This document shows positions 1 to 12,800 of a stretch of DNA of 64,000 nucleotides, piece by piece. Each line of letters starts with the position of its first letter. Within the stretch, counting starts at the first letter, position 1. The DNA is from Ischnura elegans (lineage: Eukaryota; Arthropoda; Insecta; Odonata; Coenagrionidae). Both the position numbers and the translations under genes were made by a program. The DNA lies in contig NC_060246.1 in NCBI RefSeq assembly GCF_921293095.1, positions 83,945,030 through 84,009,029 on the forward strand, read 5' to 3'. The notes beneath the pieces were generated by a model that saw nothing but the letters and a program-made list of their open reading frames with translations, was not told where the DNA came from and searched no databases.

Positions 1-887
1 GAGTGATGACCATGATCTCTTACAGAAAAACAGCTTCCACCAATTTTAAAAAATCTGAGCACATCAACAACTTTTCGTTTCGTTTTTGGTAGGGAGTTAA
101 TCCAAATGATGCCTCCACCAACACATCAACAAGTATAATCCAAACTATTTATTCAAATTATATACATAGGAAGACATGGTACACTTAAAAACACTACAAA
201 ATTTGCTAACAGAAGAGTTATTTTAGCTTTCAAATTCCTTACTCATTTTCTTAGTTAATAAAAATATTTAAGATCCATCAAAAATTGTCACTTTAAGTTC
301 AGCTTCGAGCATTAACCATTTACAATTCAACTGTGCTTATTATGTTTTCAGCATCATTATCACGAGTAAATTAAACACAGCTGAAATTTAGTCTTGATGC
401 ACTCACTGAATGAAGTTACATATACCTTTGATGTAGAGGTCATTTTGATTATGGCAGTCAATGTAACACCGAACACAAAATGGCATTTTTTAGAATACAG
501 TTGTTTTCATCTAAACTCAATTACAACCACCTGTTTGTGACTACGATTAATGAAAACTTCATAGCAGAAGATAATTAGGAGGCCAGAGTAGGAGGCTATA
601 TTTTCATAAGTGGAAAGTAAAATTGACATATTTTCACATCCTAGATTTTAATTTTCTAATAATGCAAAAAAATCTTTAGAATTAATTTAAATTAAGGTCC
701 CATTATTGTAGAGAAAAACATTACTACTGCAGGACTTTGACTGCAGACATTCCTCTATCCTCGCATATTTATCCTCTGCTGGGTGCCTCAAATATTTAAG
801 TCAAATAAATGCCACATTTGCTTTTATAGAACAGTCGGGCGGCATATTTGCTGACGGTATCAACGATAAGAAAAAAGATGAACTCAC
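1..887 (-). other. Intron 1 of the Draper-like gene (partial), no other feature
   Basis: AT-rich sequence downstream, on the minus strand, of the exon ending at 888. That exon is followed directly by GTGAGT at 887-882. I found no second EMI or EGF exon here, so the next exon is probably beyond the left edge. No repeat was recognised. Confidence 0.4.
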
Positions 888-1012
888 GTTTCTTGTCGAA
901 TACAAACATTCGGGCCAGTGAGCGCTGATACAGCAGGAAAATGTCCACTCAGCACAACCGCCGAAATCACAAGTAGGCTGGCGACGATATGACCCTGCAG
1001 TAAGTTCGCCAT
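888..1012 (-). CDS. First coding exon of a Draper/MEGF10-like engulfment receptor (partial)
   Basis: The exon encodes about 42 residues. They start MANLLQGHIVASLL..., a hydrophobic signal peptide ending near AVSA, followed by LTGPNVCIRQE. Drosophila Draper begins its mature EMI domain with a very similar GPNVC-[KR]-R-x-E stretch after its signal peptide. The exon stops inside a codon at a perfect GTGAGT donor (887-882), the place where the EMI domain would continue. The ATG at 1012 has G at -3 and G at +4. An in-frame ATG at 1093 would add 27 residues rich in glycine and put the signal peptide internally, so I prefer 1012. Draper-family receptors are single-pass membrane proteins with EMI and EGF repeats that recognise apoptotic or degenerating cells. 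The rest of the gene is off the left edge. The call rests on a short motif and is moderate. Confidence 0.55.
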
Positions 1013-1093
1013 CGCAGAGACGCCAATCCCACGTCGTATTTCCGCTGGCAGATCAACACCGTATCCTCCCCCACCACCTAATTGAAGAGGCAT

Positions 1094-2994
1094 ATTCGAA
1101 AAATGTCACTCAGTACGCGGTTGCGACACAGATGCCCCAGGGAAATTTTAAAAGGGCTCTCATTATCGCTTCAAAGCGCGGCCGTCACAACACAGGAAAT
1201 CGGCCTCTACGACGGACCGCCTTCCACCGCACGCCCACATAACAGCTCCTCTTGGCATTGTTCACTTTAGCGCAAAAAAAACACGCATATATCCACCTCT
1301 TAAATAGATTTTTTCCTGTCGACGCACAATAATGCGAGCCGAAACGCACTCGGGCGGCGGGCAGATTGAGAATAGGGCGAAGAATGTAGAAAAACAAACC
1401 AAGACGGCAAAAAACAGGGGCGATTCGACCGAGAGTTCCTCGCAAAAATGGTTATGGTTTTGATGACTTCAAAACAAAGCCGAGGCGACAGCGACAACCA
1501 ATCGAGCCGTCGACGGCTCGGTTATTGAGTCAGTTTAAAAAAAAACACTGGGTGAGAGGAGGGCACTGTTGCCAAGTCAGGCATACACTTGCCCGTCCCC
1601 CTACGGGACCTTGCGGATGGAAGAATTTATTACGAACGTCGAGGGTAAGTATTCTACAGCGATGGATAGTTGACCAAGAGTGTGTGAGTCAGGGGTAACG
1701 CGCGATGAGACTCGTAAACGATTACGAACAAAAGGCCTTCCTGCACTGATTCATGCCCTACGGCTTCTTCGGATTGACCGCGGAAGAAAAACAAAACTCA
1801 GAAGCGAAGAGAATGACGTTCACGCTGAGGATAGTTCCGAGACGGAGCGCAGAAAGTACCGCTGAAATCAGCACAAAAAAAGTTAAAAGATGACGTAAAC
1901 ACCCGCGAGCAGATCTCTGGTTGACGAATCCGGACGAAGATTAGCACGTCTTCGGCGCAAGATCGCGATGCGTGCGGCCCAACTATTGCCCGCAAACCAC
2001 AGCACTTTTCGGCTAACCTCAGCTACCGAGGACCACCCGTTACGTCCGCAAAACCTAGATAGGAGGAGGCCCTTGACGCGTAAGGCAACAGTGAGCTTTT
2101 AATAACGGAGGATCAGAACTCGTATGGGCGGACTAGTGTGCCCACGTACGAGAGATCAAGAGCCCCGTGAAAAATCAACCGGAGGGGAAAGTAAATTTTC
2201 ACGCGATAAATGTGACAGTACAATATTTGTATTGGGAAAAATATTATCGGAATCGCGCATTGGAATTGATAAGATAATGTTGGAGAGAAATGCATGGTAT
2301 GGGAAGACGGTAAATGATTAATGAAAATAAATAATTAGCAGGAAGAGAAGCCACACATGATACATCACACCCCAATATAACGACCTTTCCGAGATGACAT
2401 TTAAATGCAGCATCCTAAGGCACTCCGGTCCCCACAGAAGTACAGTGAACCGCTCCCTTATGTTGCGGGACGGGGGATGTGGGCCTCTATTACAGCAGCA
2501 GCAAAAGCGATGCAAAAATTACTTGAGGTTAAGTAACTATTTTTCCTTAGCGCTTTGCTGGTCTCGGTGGCGGAGGGGATGAGCCCTAGCTTGGTACACT
2601 CAAGGTCGGGGTTTCGAGTGTCCTGAGTGTCCAAGGCACGGGTGGTTTTGTAAGAACTATTACTTTTCGTCAATATCGGGACATCTGTTATCATAACATA
2701 TATTATTATCGATTGACCGGAGATTATCCCTAGTGAAATGAGTTATCAGTACAACTCCACGCAACGCCGAAAGACCTACACAAAAAAATATAAAACTTCG
2801 AAACAATGCTTAGCCATCAATAAGTTTCGCAACAACTAATTAGAATCTCAGAAATTCAGAGTCAACGAATTCATTGACGACATTGGTTAAGTAAACGTCG
2901 CACATTTTCTCAAAAGCAAGCATAAGAGCATGCTAGACCATGGCGCATATGCAGGGCAGCCGAAAAAACCCCTACATCTGCGCGGAAAAGACCC
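1094..2994. other. 5' flank of the Draper-like gene: CpG-richer DNA, no gene
   Basis: This stretch is visibly richer in CpG than the AT-rich remainder, which fits a promoter and 5' UTR for the minus-strand gene, but I could place no TATA box or start site. Near 2,565-2,640 on the plus strand is a degenerate tRNA-like stretch with the look of a SINE head. All open frames here are short and unlike any known protein. Confidence 0.35.
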
Positions 2995-3220
2995 TAAAGG
3001 CCGTTTTACACGGTACACGGAATTGCGCAGTCTGACGTACGTGTGAAGGCGCACTCAAAATTGCGTCGTGTAAAGCGGTGAATTGCTAGAACACATGCGA
3101 GAATGCGTGGATGCGAGACGGCAAAATAGCCCCTGTTCTAATTTGAAGCTCGCATTCTCGCAATTTCAACATTTTTTTTCCCGATAGATGTCGCAGTGGT
3201 AACAGCCGGAGGAAAATTGA

Positions 3221-6200
3221 ATGACGAAACGCTCGAGTGATTATACCGTTAACCTGACGGATTGTGAAGTGAGAAGTTGTTGTTGCGATTTTTTTTATCA
3301 GGCGACTAATATCATGAGCTGGTTACCTAAGGATGTTTATACATTGATTTCGTTGGTCAGGGAGAGACCGTACATGTACGATCCGAGGAATATCCTCTAT
3401 AAAAACAAGGGGAAGAGGCTACAGGGGTTGAAGGATATAGCGGAGCAGATGTCCCTTTCAAGGTTAGTGTTTCGTTGGGTCAATTTTATCTAAAATAATT
3501 TTAAGGACCAGAGATCAGTAATTTACGATTTAATTGAAATGCACGACAGTGAAAATTTTTCGCAATTCGGACGTAATGAAGTGTTCATACCACTGTGGTA
3601 ATGAATTACTCATTGTTTTTGGAAATACTTCGTTTCCGTTTGAATAATGATTGGTGATCTCATAGTGATGGTTATGTCGATGGACAATGTTAACTTTTAT
3701 GTTAGTGGTAATGCCCTTTAAAAAGTTGTAGGCGTTTAAATTGAAACTGAGTTCCAAAATACATTACTTCTCAGGCCGAACACGAATGCGGAAGACTGCC
3801 GGAAGAAATGGCATTCCATAAGGACTAACTTCATGTCCGAGAGAAGGAAGGTGTTATCTTCAAAGAAGAGCGGAGCAGGAGTAGATTCCGTAAGTATGAA
3901 AGAGCAAATGTAAATTGATAAATGTTCTGCAGTCATCATTCAGCAATTAACTCTTAATACTGACTTTTCAGGTGTACGTGCCGTCCCTATTTTATTATGA
4001 CGAAATGGGATTCATCGAGGATCACGTAAGCGCGCGTGAAAGTGTTTCCTCCCTCGACGAAGATTCCGAGGTAATTCCTAGCATTTTCAGCAATTAAACC
4101 ATGTTTCAAAGTTTCCTTTTCATTACTATAAAACCATCGGCCGTTGATGACTTGCCCGATTGATTTTTTTGTCAATCGGAATAAACTTCACCCATATTTA
4201 ACCATAAAATGGACAAAATGGAAGGTCCACTAATGAAAAGGGTATATCGCACACAGCACAGTTAATTCATCTTTTGAGAATGGGTATATTAACTAGCAGC
4301 TATCAAGTCGAAAACATTAACAAAACACTCCAATGCTTGGTAACAGGTTTATCTACGTTATACCCGTCCAACACTGGCTTAAAATTTAAAATCGATATGA
4401 AAACATCATGAAGCACTTGAAAACCAATGTCCATTATAACAAAGTGACTAATAGTGTGTGTTTCACTTTACAAATCAAATTTAAACATTGCATTTGCCAA
4501 TCCATTGTATAAGTTGAGTTTGTCGGGTGGTTTGGACAGTCTATGAGGCCTATTCAAAGCATTTGGTTCACATTTTCTATCATAATCCGTTTCTGAAAAG
4601 GATGTTGATAGAAAGGATAACCTTGTCTTGGGTTCACGTCCAAAAATCAATTTGGCAAGAGTCTCATTAGAAGCACAGTGAGGAGTTGTGCAGTATGAAA
4701 ACATACTTGCTCAGTGTGGAACATATAGTTTACCCTGTCTGCCTCGCATCCCCTGAATCAATGCTGCTAGAAGGAACATGAACAATATTTCTAGTTCCTG
4801 TTTGTGGATTAGTAAGGCCTCCATCGTCTCCAGCTGGTGAGGTCGTTTTCTTAACCACAGTCTTTTTCTAAGATGGTTTAATTTTTTTCCTCGCCGCAAA
4901 TCTGTAATATTGCACACACCTTACTTCATTTGAGAAGGAATCAACTGGCATAAGTCAATTCCAATACATAAGCAAAACAATCTGATACTTTCCAACAGGT
5001 TCATCTATTTACAATTTTCATACTTTACAAAAAGTAATTTTTAATTATAAATAAAGTGGGCAGAGAGGACCAAAGCATAGAGTATATTAGTTGGTTACAA
5101 TACAGTTTCATCCAATCGCCATTATTTTCATTGCAGATAACTACAGTGTTAGCTTAGAAAGAAGTAATGGACGACAATATTCAATAATACCTCCTTCTAC
5201 ATGAAGTAATTGTAAATGAAAAGGGGAATTCCTATATGAAATTACATCACAACTAACATATTATTCTTGCCCTGGTCTTGGTTTCCCATCTACATCAACA
5301 AAACAATGGCCACATGCATCATATCCTTCTCATACCTGAAAGACATCGCTTGTTAATTCTATAGTTGTTGTATTTCAGTTTGTTACAGTGAACTCAGCTA
5401 ACAAAATACCCATCCCTCATCAAGTGTTGTTTTTTAATGATTTTATTTCTGTCGCACCACTTTCAGGCATATATTTGTTATTGCTCAGAATGTAAATTAG
5501 TGATAGATCAAAAATTTGCTGTCCATGTGATGCAAATAGAACTCAATTAAACCCTGCTATAACACGTTTGTCATACAACATAGTATTGTCATTGGTTTTT
5601 AATGAATCAGTACAACAGTGACTGGGTGTAACATAAACCAGTTTTTTATGTTTGATATGATTTAGTACGATGCACTACTCCTACAGATATAATTTATATA
5701 ATAAGATAGTAAACTTTGGAGTACTATTTATTTCTTCAATCCCAAATGAGGCTATCTATGATAAAGAGAAAATATAATTTATCCTGAATTTTATGCAAGT
5801 CACATCATTGAAATTAACCAAAAGTGTATTGAAATTTTGCCTACATGGAAGTTGTGATGTTTTTATGCCTTTTGTTGCTTTGTTTCTTTTATTTTCCATC
5901 ATATTGGTGAGAAGGTAAAAATAATTTTTCATCCATAGCGACAATTAAGGTAGGCCAATTTTGTTACAGTTATTGTTAGGGTATATTTTCATTGTTATAC
6001 ATCAATAAGTACAATAGCTACTTTTTAAATTTGAAGAATCAGACAGTACCTGTACATCTATGCAGATTGAGTATTTAAGAAAGTTATGAAATATTAAACC
6101 AAATAGCTTGTCATTTCTGGATGTACTCATAAAGATATGGTGGCACTGGTTCAAGTGCCTTATAAGTACTTCACATACATTTAGAATATATTTGCCACTA

Positions 6201-6663
6201 ATACAAATCTTCATCTTGACTTTCTCAGCTACAGCATGCACATCCTCCGGAAGTGGAATTGGAAGAGGACATACCAATTTTGGAGGAAGGGGATGAAGGT
6301 GCCAGAAATTTACCCGGGCCATCATCGTTAATGGATATAGTCTTCTTGGAAGACACCCCCCGGCCATCAAGTGCTCCTCCTCTAAGGGAGAAAGGTATCA
6401 GGAGTGAAACTCCATCTCCTGGTATTTCACCGGCACCCTCCAAGAGGAGGAAGATTACTTCCCCACAAGAGTCCTCTCTACTGGTGACAGCAGCAGAGGC
6501 TCTGGGTGGACTTTCAAAAAAATTAGAAAACGTCCAGGGTGAGGACATGGAGGCAACCTTTGGGAAGTACTTAGCCAACAGGCTGAGACAAATCAAGAAT
6601 GCCTCACTAAAGCATGAAATAATATTTGAAATTGAGAAAATTTTATATGAAAAAACAAAATAA
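3221..6663 (+). CDS. Harbinger accessory protein with MADF and BESS-like domains
   Basis: Four exons: 3221-3462, 3775-3889, 3972-4070 and 6229-6663, all with GT/AG borders and matching phases, giving 296 residues. Residues about 35-120 look like a MADF domain: DVYTLISLVRERPYMYDP... followed across the first junction by CRKKWHSIRTNFMSE. YVPSLFYYDEMGF then starts exon 3, as in MADF proteins. The middle is acidic and proline/serine-rich. The C-terminal 60 residues (FGKYLANRLRQIKN...IEKILYE) resemble a BESS motif, a protein-interaction helix pair. In Harbinger elements the second protein binds DNA and helps bring the transposase to the nucleus and to the element ends. A later in-frame ATG at 3314 is an alternative start just before the domain. 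Intron 3 is 2.2 kb and holds an LTR-element relic. Confidence 0.82.
4465..4920 (-). mobile_element. Fossil fragment of an LTR retroelement pol (Ty3/gypsy-like integrase end)
   Basis: Minus-strand sequence encodes a stretch resembling the end of a Ty3/gypsy-type integrase, including TPHCASNETLAKLIFGRE, and a basic tail of the kind that ends such polyproteins. It lies inside intron 3 of the Harbinger accessory gene. No LTRs or target duplications were found. It is a broken fragment, and its limits are approximate. Confidence 0.5.
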
Positions 6664-6853
6664 AAATCTTTTAAGGAATATTCTGTTGATGAATTAATTT
6701 TAAATGATTTTATGGTAGAAATATAGTACTTTTTATAATTTAATCCCTGCTTGTACTGTTGCTTTTGTTAGTCAACACTGTAATCTCAACCTTCTTTGGA
6801 CTGAGTTTGCTTATTGTGAGGAAAACTTGAAAACAATTGATATGGGGGCCAAA

Positions 6854-7029
6854 GTTTGTTGAAGAAACACTATCACCTCAGAAGACACAGCAAGATGCTG
6901 GCTGTGAACGCCTCTTGGGCTTCCCACAGGGTTAGGCACTTGAGTGCCTAATCCTGTGGCAAGCCCAAGAGACATTCACAGCCAGCATCTTGCTGTTACT
7001 TCTGAAGAGATGGTTTTTCTCCAACAAAC
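6854..7029. repeat. 176-bp near-perfect palindrome between convergent Harbinger genes
   Basis: Arms 6,854-6,940 and 6,943-7,029 are each 87 bp, align without gaps and differ at 11 positions by my count, around a 2-nt centre. It lies between the stop of the plus-strand gene (6,663) and the stop of the minus-strand transposase gene (7,118). Both genes would transcribe into it, so a role in 3'-end formation or in producing a hairpin RNA is possible. Alternatively it is a small foldback insertion. Confidence 0.9.
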
Positions 7030-7117
7030 ATGAAAGTACGTAATACCTAATTTAAAAAATATCATTTGACAATTCATCATTTAAAACACGAAATAAAAAA
7101 TACATTAAAGGAGCAAT

Positions 7118-9536
7118 TTAGTGCTGAAAATAGGTTTTAAATTCATCCCTTACTTCAACAGCCAAGTTAGTAGGCCTATTACCCGCCTGAGGAGGCATTA
7201 CAATTAAATTACACCCTTCATCTTGGGCATTCTGCAAATAGCGTGCACCATTCTTAACGCACAAAAAATTATGCAGGGCTACTGCAGCAAGCGTAATGTT
7301 CTCCACCTTATGTGGGCTGAGGTTAATTGTGGTTAAAAACACACGGAATCTATTACTTAGTATGCCAAATGCATTCTCCACTACTCTTCTGGCCCGGGAC
7401 AGTCTATAATTAAAAACTCTTTGTGCCTCTGTCAATCCTCTGTTGGGGTAGGGTTTTAAGATGCGGGTGGACAGAGGGAATGCATCATCAGCAACAAAGA
7501 CAAACGGCACCCTCCTCTGCCTGTTGGGTAGTGGTTGGTCTGGAGGGAAATTGAGGGAATTTGTGGCGATTGCTCTACAAAGAGAACTTTCTCGATACAC
7601 ACCCCCGTCACTAATCCTGCCATTCACCCCTACATCAACATACAGAAATTTGTATTGCGCGTCCACCACAGCCAGTAGCACTATGGAATGACTGCCTTTG
7701 TAATTATAGTAATATGAGCCGTCAACTGCTGGAGGTCGAAATACTATGTGTTTTCCGTCCATGGCACCCAAACACATAGGGAAATCCCACATGGTTTCAA
7801 ATTTCCGGGAGACTTCTTCCCATTGCCGAGGGGACCTTGGAATCTGCAAGAATATAGGAGTTATAAGGTTGAGTTTTCCGGTTTCCTTTGGTTCCCACAA
7901 TTCAATTCAATTTATTAGGTCACCATAAGCATATGAAAAATGTAGATATTGTATTGATATTAATTTTATTTTTCCCTGTTTCACTACTTTCCAGATAATC
8001 TTATATTTATTAGATGATGTTGTTATTAATGAGCTGGTATGCATCTTTTTTGTTAGAGAAATAGCAGTTCTCAAAATTTTACAGTAATTTCTGTAGTATT
8101 TTATTAACCCTGGATCATTAGAATCAATGCAATGCTTATGCAACACTTTTCTATCACAAGAAATAATTATTCCTCTTGTTAACCAAGGCCTATTTCTAAG
8201 TTTACTTTTATTATGCTAGGCATTTTTTTAAGGAGGGAATGCTAAATCATGGTAATAAGTGATGATATTGATAAAGCTGTTAACTATGGTATAAAGATCA
8301 GTGGAGTAATTAATATCCTCCCATGTTTCTTCTGACAATAATGTATTACAATATTGAAGACTATAAGGATCATGTGTACTTTTTCAGAATTTATTTATAA
8401 ATAAATTCTGAATTTAACTTTTTATGGTGTCCATCTTCATATGATAGGGATAAGAGAATTGCTCAGTGATCAGAAAGTCCTGTACAAATAACTTCAGAGG
8501 TCTTTTCATAAGAGTCGTTCTAATAATAAATTTATCAAGACATGAGTCGATCCTTGTTGGATCTTTAATCGTTTCTATCATATCACGAGAGCACAGAATA
8601 GCAAGTAAATCACGTTTAATGTTGGAATTTTCAAGAAATCTATATTAAAATCACCACATATCAAAACTGATTTCTTTTTGCTTTATAAGTAACCTCATGA
8701 CAGTGTCTAATTTATTTAAGAATACATCTTCAAGGCTGTTTGGAGATCTATAGAAAAAATATTACCGTTGGGAAGATAGATTTCCACTACAGAATGCTCA
8801 AAGTTTTTTTCCTCATTTAGAAATGAAGTATGGATTGTGTTTTGGCTTTAATATTATTTCTGACAAGAACTGCTGTACCTCCATTTTGCAATTTGTTCTG
8901 CAATAAAGACTAACAAGAGTATACATAATTCTACAAATACAATGACGAAAACTTACCCGAATGTACTGCCCTTTCAAATTCTGGTAAATACTTCGGCATA
9001 CCTCCGGAATAATTAAGCTGATAGTGCTCTCATGAATCCTCGTCGAGTACATGAGGGAACGGTAACTTTCCCCAGTCGCGAGGAATCGCAATGTCAGGGC
9101 CAATCTGTCGACAAAGGATATTGTGTTTAGCGGGAATACGAAATAAATACACACACGGGTAACAACAATTCACCCTCGATTGGGTAGTAAACTGAATTGA
9201 TAAAAAAACCTCTCACCTTTTCTCGGGAGAAATTGCTTCCCTCATCACAGTATCTTGTCGGCTGATGTCCTGCCTCACTAGATTTAATATCTCGAGGAAT
9301 TGCTCTTCCGTCATCCTCATGAAATTCCTGTACGCATCCCTGTCCTCTGCAGCCAACTCCCTGTGAACCATACTTAGGAGTCCCGATCCTTCGTTTCGTC
9401 TCCGTATCCACTCCCTCGTCCAAATGGCTCTCCTAACTCTTCTCCTCCTACGCCTTTGCATTAAATCCGCAGCCCCGATCAGTAAGCCGATGACTGCAAG
9501 CTCGGCAGCTATCACCCTCGCAACGTCTACATCCAT
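7118..9536 (-). CDS. PIF/Harbinger transposase (DDE_Tnp_4 type), 3 exons
   Basis: Exons are 9217-9536, 8957-9104 and 7118-7843, with GTGAGA/AG and GTAAGT/AG junctions that stay in phase, giving 397 residues. The N-terminal third is basic (a run of arginines near residue 30), followed by the helical region FMRMTEEQFLEILNLV and the conserved SPEKR-LALTLRFLATGESYRSL segment across the first junction. Exon 3 carries the catalytic core: AMDGKH (Asp about 185), GRISDGGVY (Asp about 235) and RRVVENAFGIL (Glu about 312), then AAVALHNFL near the end. All three acidic residues are present. The protein would cut and rejoin the element's ends together with the MADF partner. The ATG at 9536 opens the longest frame. 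Intron 2 is filled by a LINE fragment, so splicing keeps the gene intact. Confidence 0.9.
7900..8910 (-). mobile_element. Non-LTR (LINE) fragment, APE-endonuclease to RT-linker region
   Basis: Minus-strand translation, moving between frames, gives GGTAVLVRNNIK (the start of the second half of an APE endonuclease), YLPNG..., a stretch ending LVNTRGI-like, and then DPGLIKYYRNYCKILRTAIS, typical of the linker before the reverse transcriptase. The fragment lies wholly within intron 2 of the Harbinger transposase, in the same orientation. It has many in-frame stops and frame changes, lacks the N-terminal endonuclease half and the reverse transcriptase core, and is dead. The clade is not determined. 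Confidence 0.7.
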
Positions 9537-9842
9537 CGTTTCACCCCAATGTTATTCCTTCAATCGTACTCCTCGAAATAATTTTGTCGCGTCAGCAAAT
9601 GTACACAAAAACACAGCGTTGTCAACAGCGTTGCGCACAGAATTTCGTTACTTCTTTGTTAACAAGCAACTCGCCACTCGCGCACTCAACAGACGACGAA
9701 ATTTCGTGAATAAATGCGTGAATGCGAGTACCGTGTAAAGCGGTCCTCGCATTCGTCTGCGCAAGAATTATTGCGCGCAAGATTTCGAAATCAATGAAGT
9801 TCTAACCTGCGCAATTCCGTGTACCGTGTAAAGCAGCCTTAA

Positions 9843-12800
9843 AAAACAGCGAAGAAGGGAACTCATCGTCGCTGTATTACTTTTTTGTGACCGCAAAAGA
9901 AGACTAGAATAACAGCAGCCTTCGGGGAGTCATCATACCGAAACATTCACGCACTGATGTCTCACATTTTTACGAGGAAAGTAAAATATAATTTGAAGAA
10001 CAAGGACTCTCGTATTCAATTATGAAATTAATAGAACGCAAACTTGGGGAGGGTAACTCAACGTAGAAATTGTTAAGGAATGTTGAACTTCTTTTACAGC
10101 ATTATTTTTTAATTGAAACGTCGCTGGATGATTGCGATATACATCCTTCACGAGCCTCATTTCTCAATCCATTCACTCCACTCGCCAGTCTCTCAAGATT
10201 GTTTAAACGCGGCCTTCAAGTGAAATGACATTTGCTACAACACCCAACACTGGACTGCATACCCAGCGATGCGGGTTGCAGGCCAACAAATACTTCGGTA
10301 GATACAGAGGCAAGCTTGGGGCTCACGGTCATGAGAGAGACAGATAATGCACGAGAGGACAAAGGAAGGAAAAAGGCTTCCAATGGAAGTGGACCCCTAT
10401 TCATAACGACTCCCCCGGGCATGAATGCGCTTCAATTCGTGAGTCACGAGCGGACCACAGGAAACAGCAGTGCGGAAGTAAGCACTAATGACGCATGTGA
10501 TAAGTGATTCTTGGGTCCTTATCAATATCATGGAATTGACTTTCTCGGAACTAAACTATTATAAATGATCTATGAAAAAATTAAAAACACCCAATTAACT
10601 TCAATAAATTCGATCAAAAATGACCAATATCCCACAAGAAGTTCGACATCGGTCGGGGGATACAAATTTTTCTGGGGTTGAGAGGCTTCATTTGTTGAGA
10701 GTCCAAATATTCTGAGGGATTTGAACCCCTCGACCCCGCAGGCCTTTAAGGTGTGTTATACAATTAGAAGTTTTAATGGGTGAAATAAATTCCCATTTTA
10801 CCACATAAACATCAAGCGAGGTGAATTTCGATTCCTAAGAAAAACAAGAGTCGTAAAATTCGTAACGGAAGTTCTCGTCTACATAAAAATTTGTGGGCGC
10901 ATGCAAGAAAATTTTATGAGTGCACTTTTGAAAAAGATACGCGTCCCCATTTCTCGAGTTGACAAGACCATAAGCTCACAAACAACATGAATACTCAAAT
11001 CAATGAAAATAATAGAAACTAATCCGAAAACAGAAAAATGAACATCTAAGTGGCTCTCAATATATTTTTAAAGGGATACAGGGTATTGCACTTTAACATC
11101 AAATTCAACAGCACGTAAAAAAATTCCGCCTTAATATAAAAACAATAACTTTCCCGACAAATCCATGTCTTAAACGTTAAAAATGAGTAAAAGGAGTATT
11201 TAAGATACTATTTTGATGAGTGCAGCAAAGTTTCAGGGCAATGTCTTAAGAAACACACACATTAAAAAACCTTAATCTCTCAATGGATAGCTTAGACCAA
11301 AATATGGAGACTGGGGGCAATCAACACAATGTAACATTCATAATCCTTGAATGTGATATTTCCTTGCTTGGGTATTCCATATTGCGAAACTGGTACAACT
11401 TACACATCGTTCCTGGATGCTTAACACCTTCCCGAACGAAACCCTACACTTGACAGCAAAATACACAATTCAGGATAAATTACAAGATGTTAGAGACAAA
11501 ACAATTAGTTTATCATTAAATGTAAAAGGAAAATACGACAGCTGGTTTACGACTGTAGCTTAGGGTTATAATTGGTATAAAAAACAGCCCTTGAATCTGC
11601 ATAAACCACCAGCAAAACTTATTATAAAACAACGAAAATTAGCAATCGGGGAACCCATGGATTAGAGCTAGTAACGTAAGTAGTACGAAAATCATAACTG
11701 ACTTCCTTGCTCCCCCACTTCATGTTTCACAGGAATTATTGAGTAACTGACATTAAAACAATAAAGTTTTTAGATAAATATATAAATCCCCTGATTATAA
11801 TTCTAAAAATGCCCTAAAATTGAATTCTGACGGCTTCTTTTTCTCCTAAAGTTATAAACAACACAACAGATTGACACTTTCGAACAACTAAGAATACAAG
11901 TTTCAAAACGAATTCGTCCGAGTTATTTGGATTCTAGACTTAAAATGAGGTTTCTAAAAACGTTTTCATCAAAGGAATACAGAATATTACTTACATTTCT
12001 TGATAAACTCTCTCTGTTTTGGTGACGAACTTAATAACAGTACTTACGCTAGAAAAAATGCGTAACGTAATATTTCTACGAAAACAGTTGACAACCGTAA
12101 TTGTTTTTAATGGTGGGAGTTTGAATTCGACAGAAGACATTCACTGTCTGCGTAAACATTTAGTCATTTTTATATTTATCCGCTATATTAACATTCAACA
12201 AATAATAATAAAATAATTAAAATTTTCATGACTAAACATTAATGGTGAATGATTAACTAACAACACAAGGTCAATAGTCCAAAAATAAAATACGAGAGAG
12301 ATGGGCGAGTGTGGAGAAATACGATTTTTCGAACATAGCTCATTCCCTCCAGGTTTGGAATGAAATTTTGACTAAATAATTTATTGAAACAATTTTATAG
12401 CATAAGGATTTAGGGAATTAAACTATTGGGGTTGAAAGAAAATTAATGAAAATAAGGTAATTTTTCACAAAATTATTAAGCAATCCAAACAGCTAAAATA
12501 AAAAAAATTACTTTGAAAATGACGTGGCAACAACATATGCACGACGTTAAATGCTTTCTACGGTGAAAATTGAGAGTATTAAAGTTTATACAATGCAAAA
12601 CGTAAATAGAGCTGAAACAACTCGTTACAAATTGCTATAGCACTACTTTTGATCGACGATGACTCGAGTCAAAACCTGAAGAAGCTTTTATCAAATATGG
12701 TGTTGTTTGTGCCACGGCCTTTCAAACAACAAAACCTAATAATGAAGGTAGACTGTTGCATTCACTGTGAAATAATAATCTCTTCCACACAGAGATTTAG

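Larger units (their letters stand above)
2998..9839. mobile_element. PIF/Harbinger DNA transposon, full length, with two genes
   Basis: The element is 6,842 bp. Its ends are inverted repeats of 33 bp (2,998-3,030 and 9,807-9,839) that differ at only two positions and contain TTTACACGGTACACGG. It is flanked by the 3-bp target duplication TAA (2,995-2,997 and 9,840-9,842), as expected for PIF/Harbinger. Inside are the two proteins this superfamily needs: a MADF/BESS-type DNA-binding protein on the plus strand and a DDE transposase on the minus strand, converging on a palindrome at 6,854-7,029. GC-rich subterminal repeats (for example CGTGTAAAGCGGT near both ends) may be transposase binding sites. 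Both proteins read through without stops once introns are removed, so this copy may be young and potentially autonomous. A LINE fragment and an LTR-element relic sit in its introns. Confidence 0.93.

Noticed and set aside
10216-10507. Overlapping frames of 68 and 91 codons on opposite strands
   Set aside because: No homology on either strand, and no promoter or splice signals that single one out.
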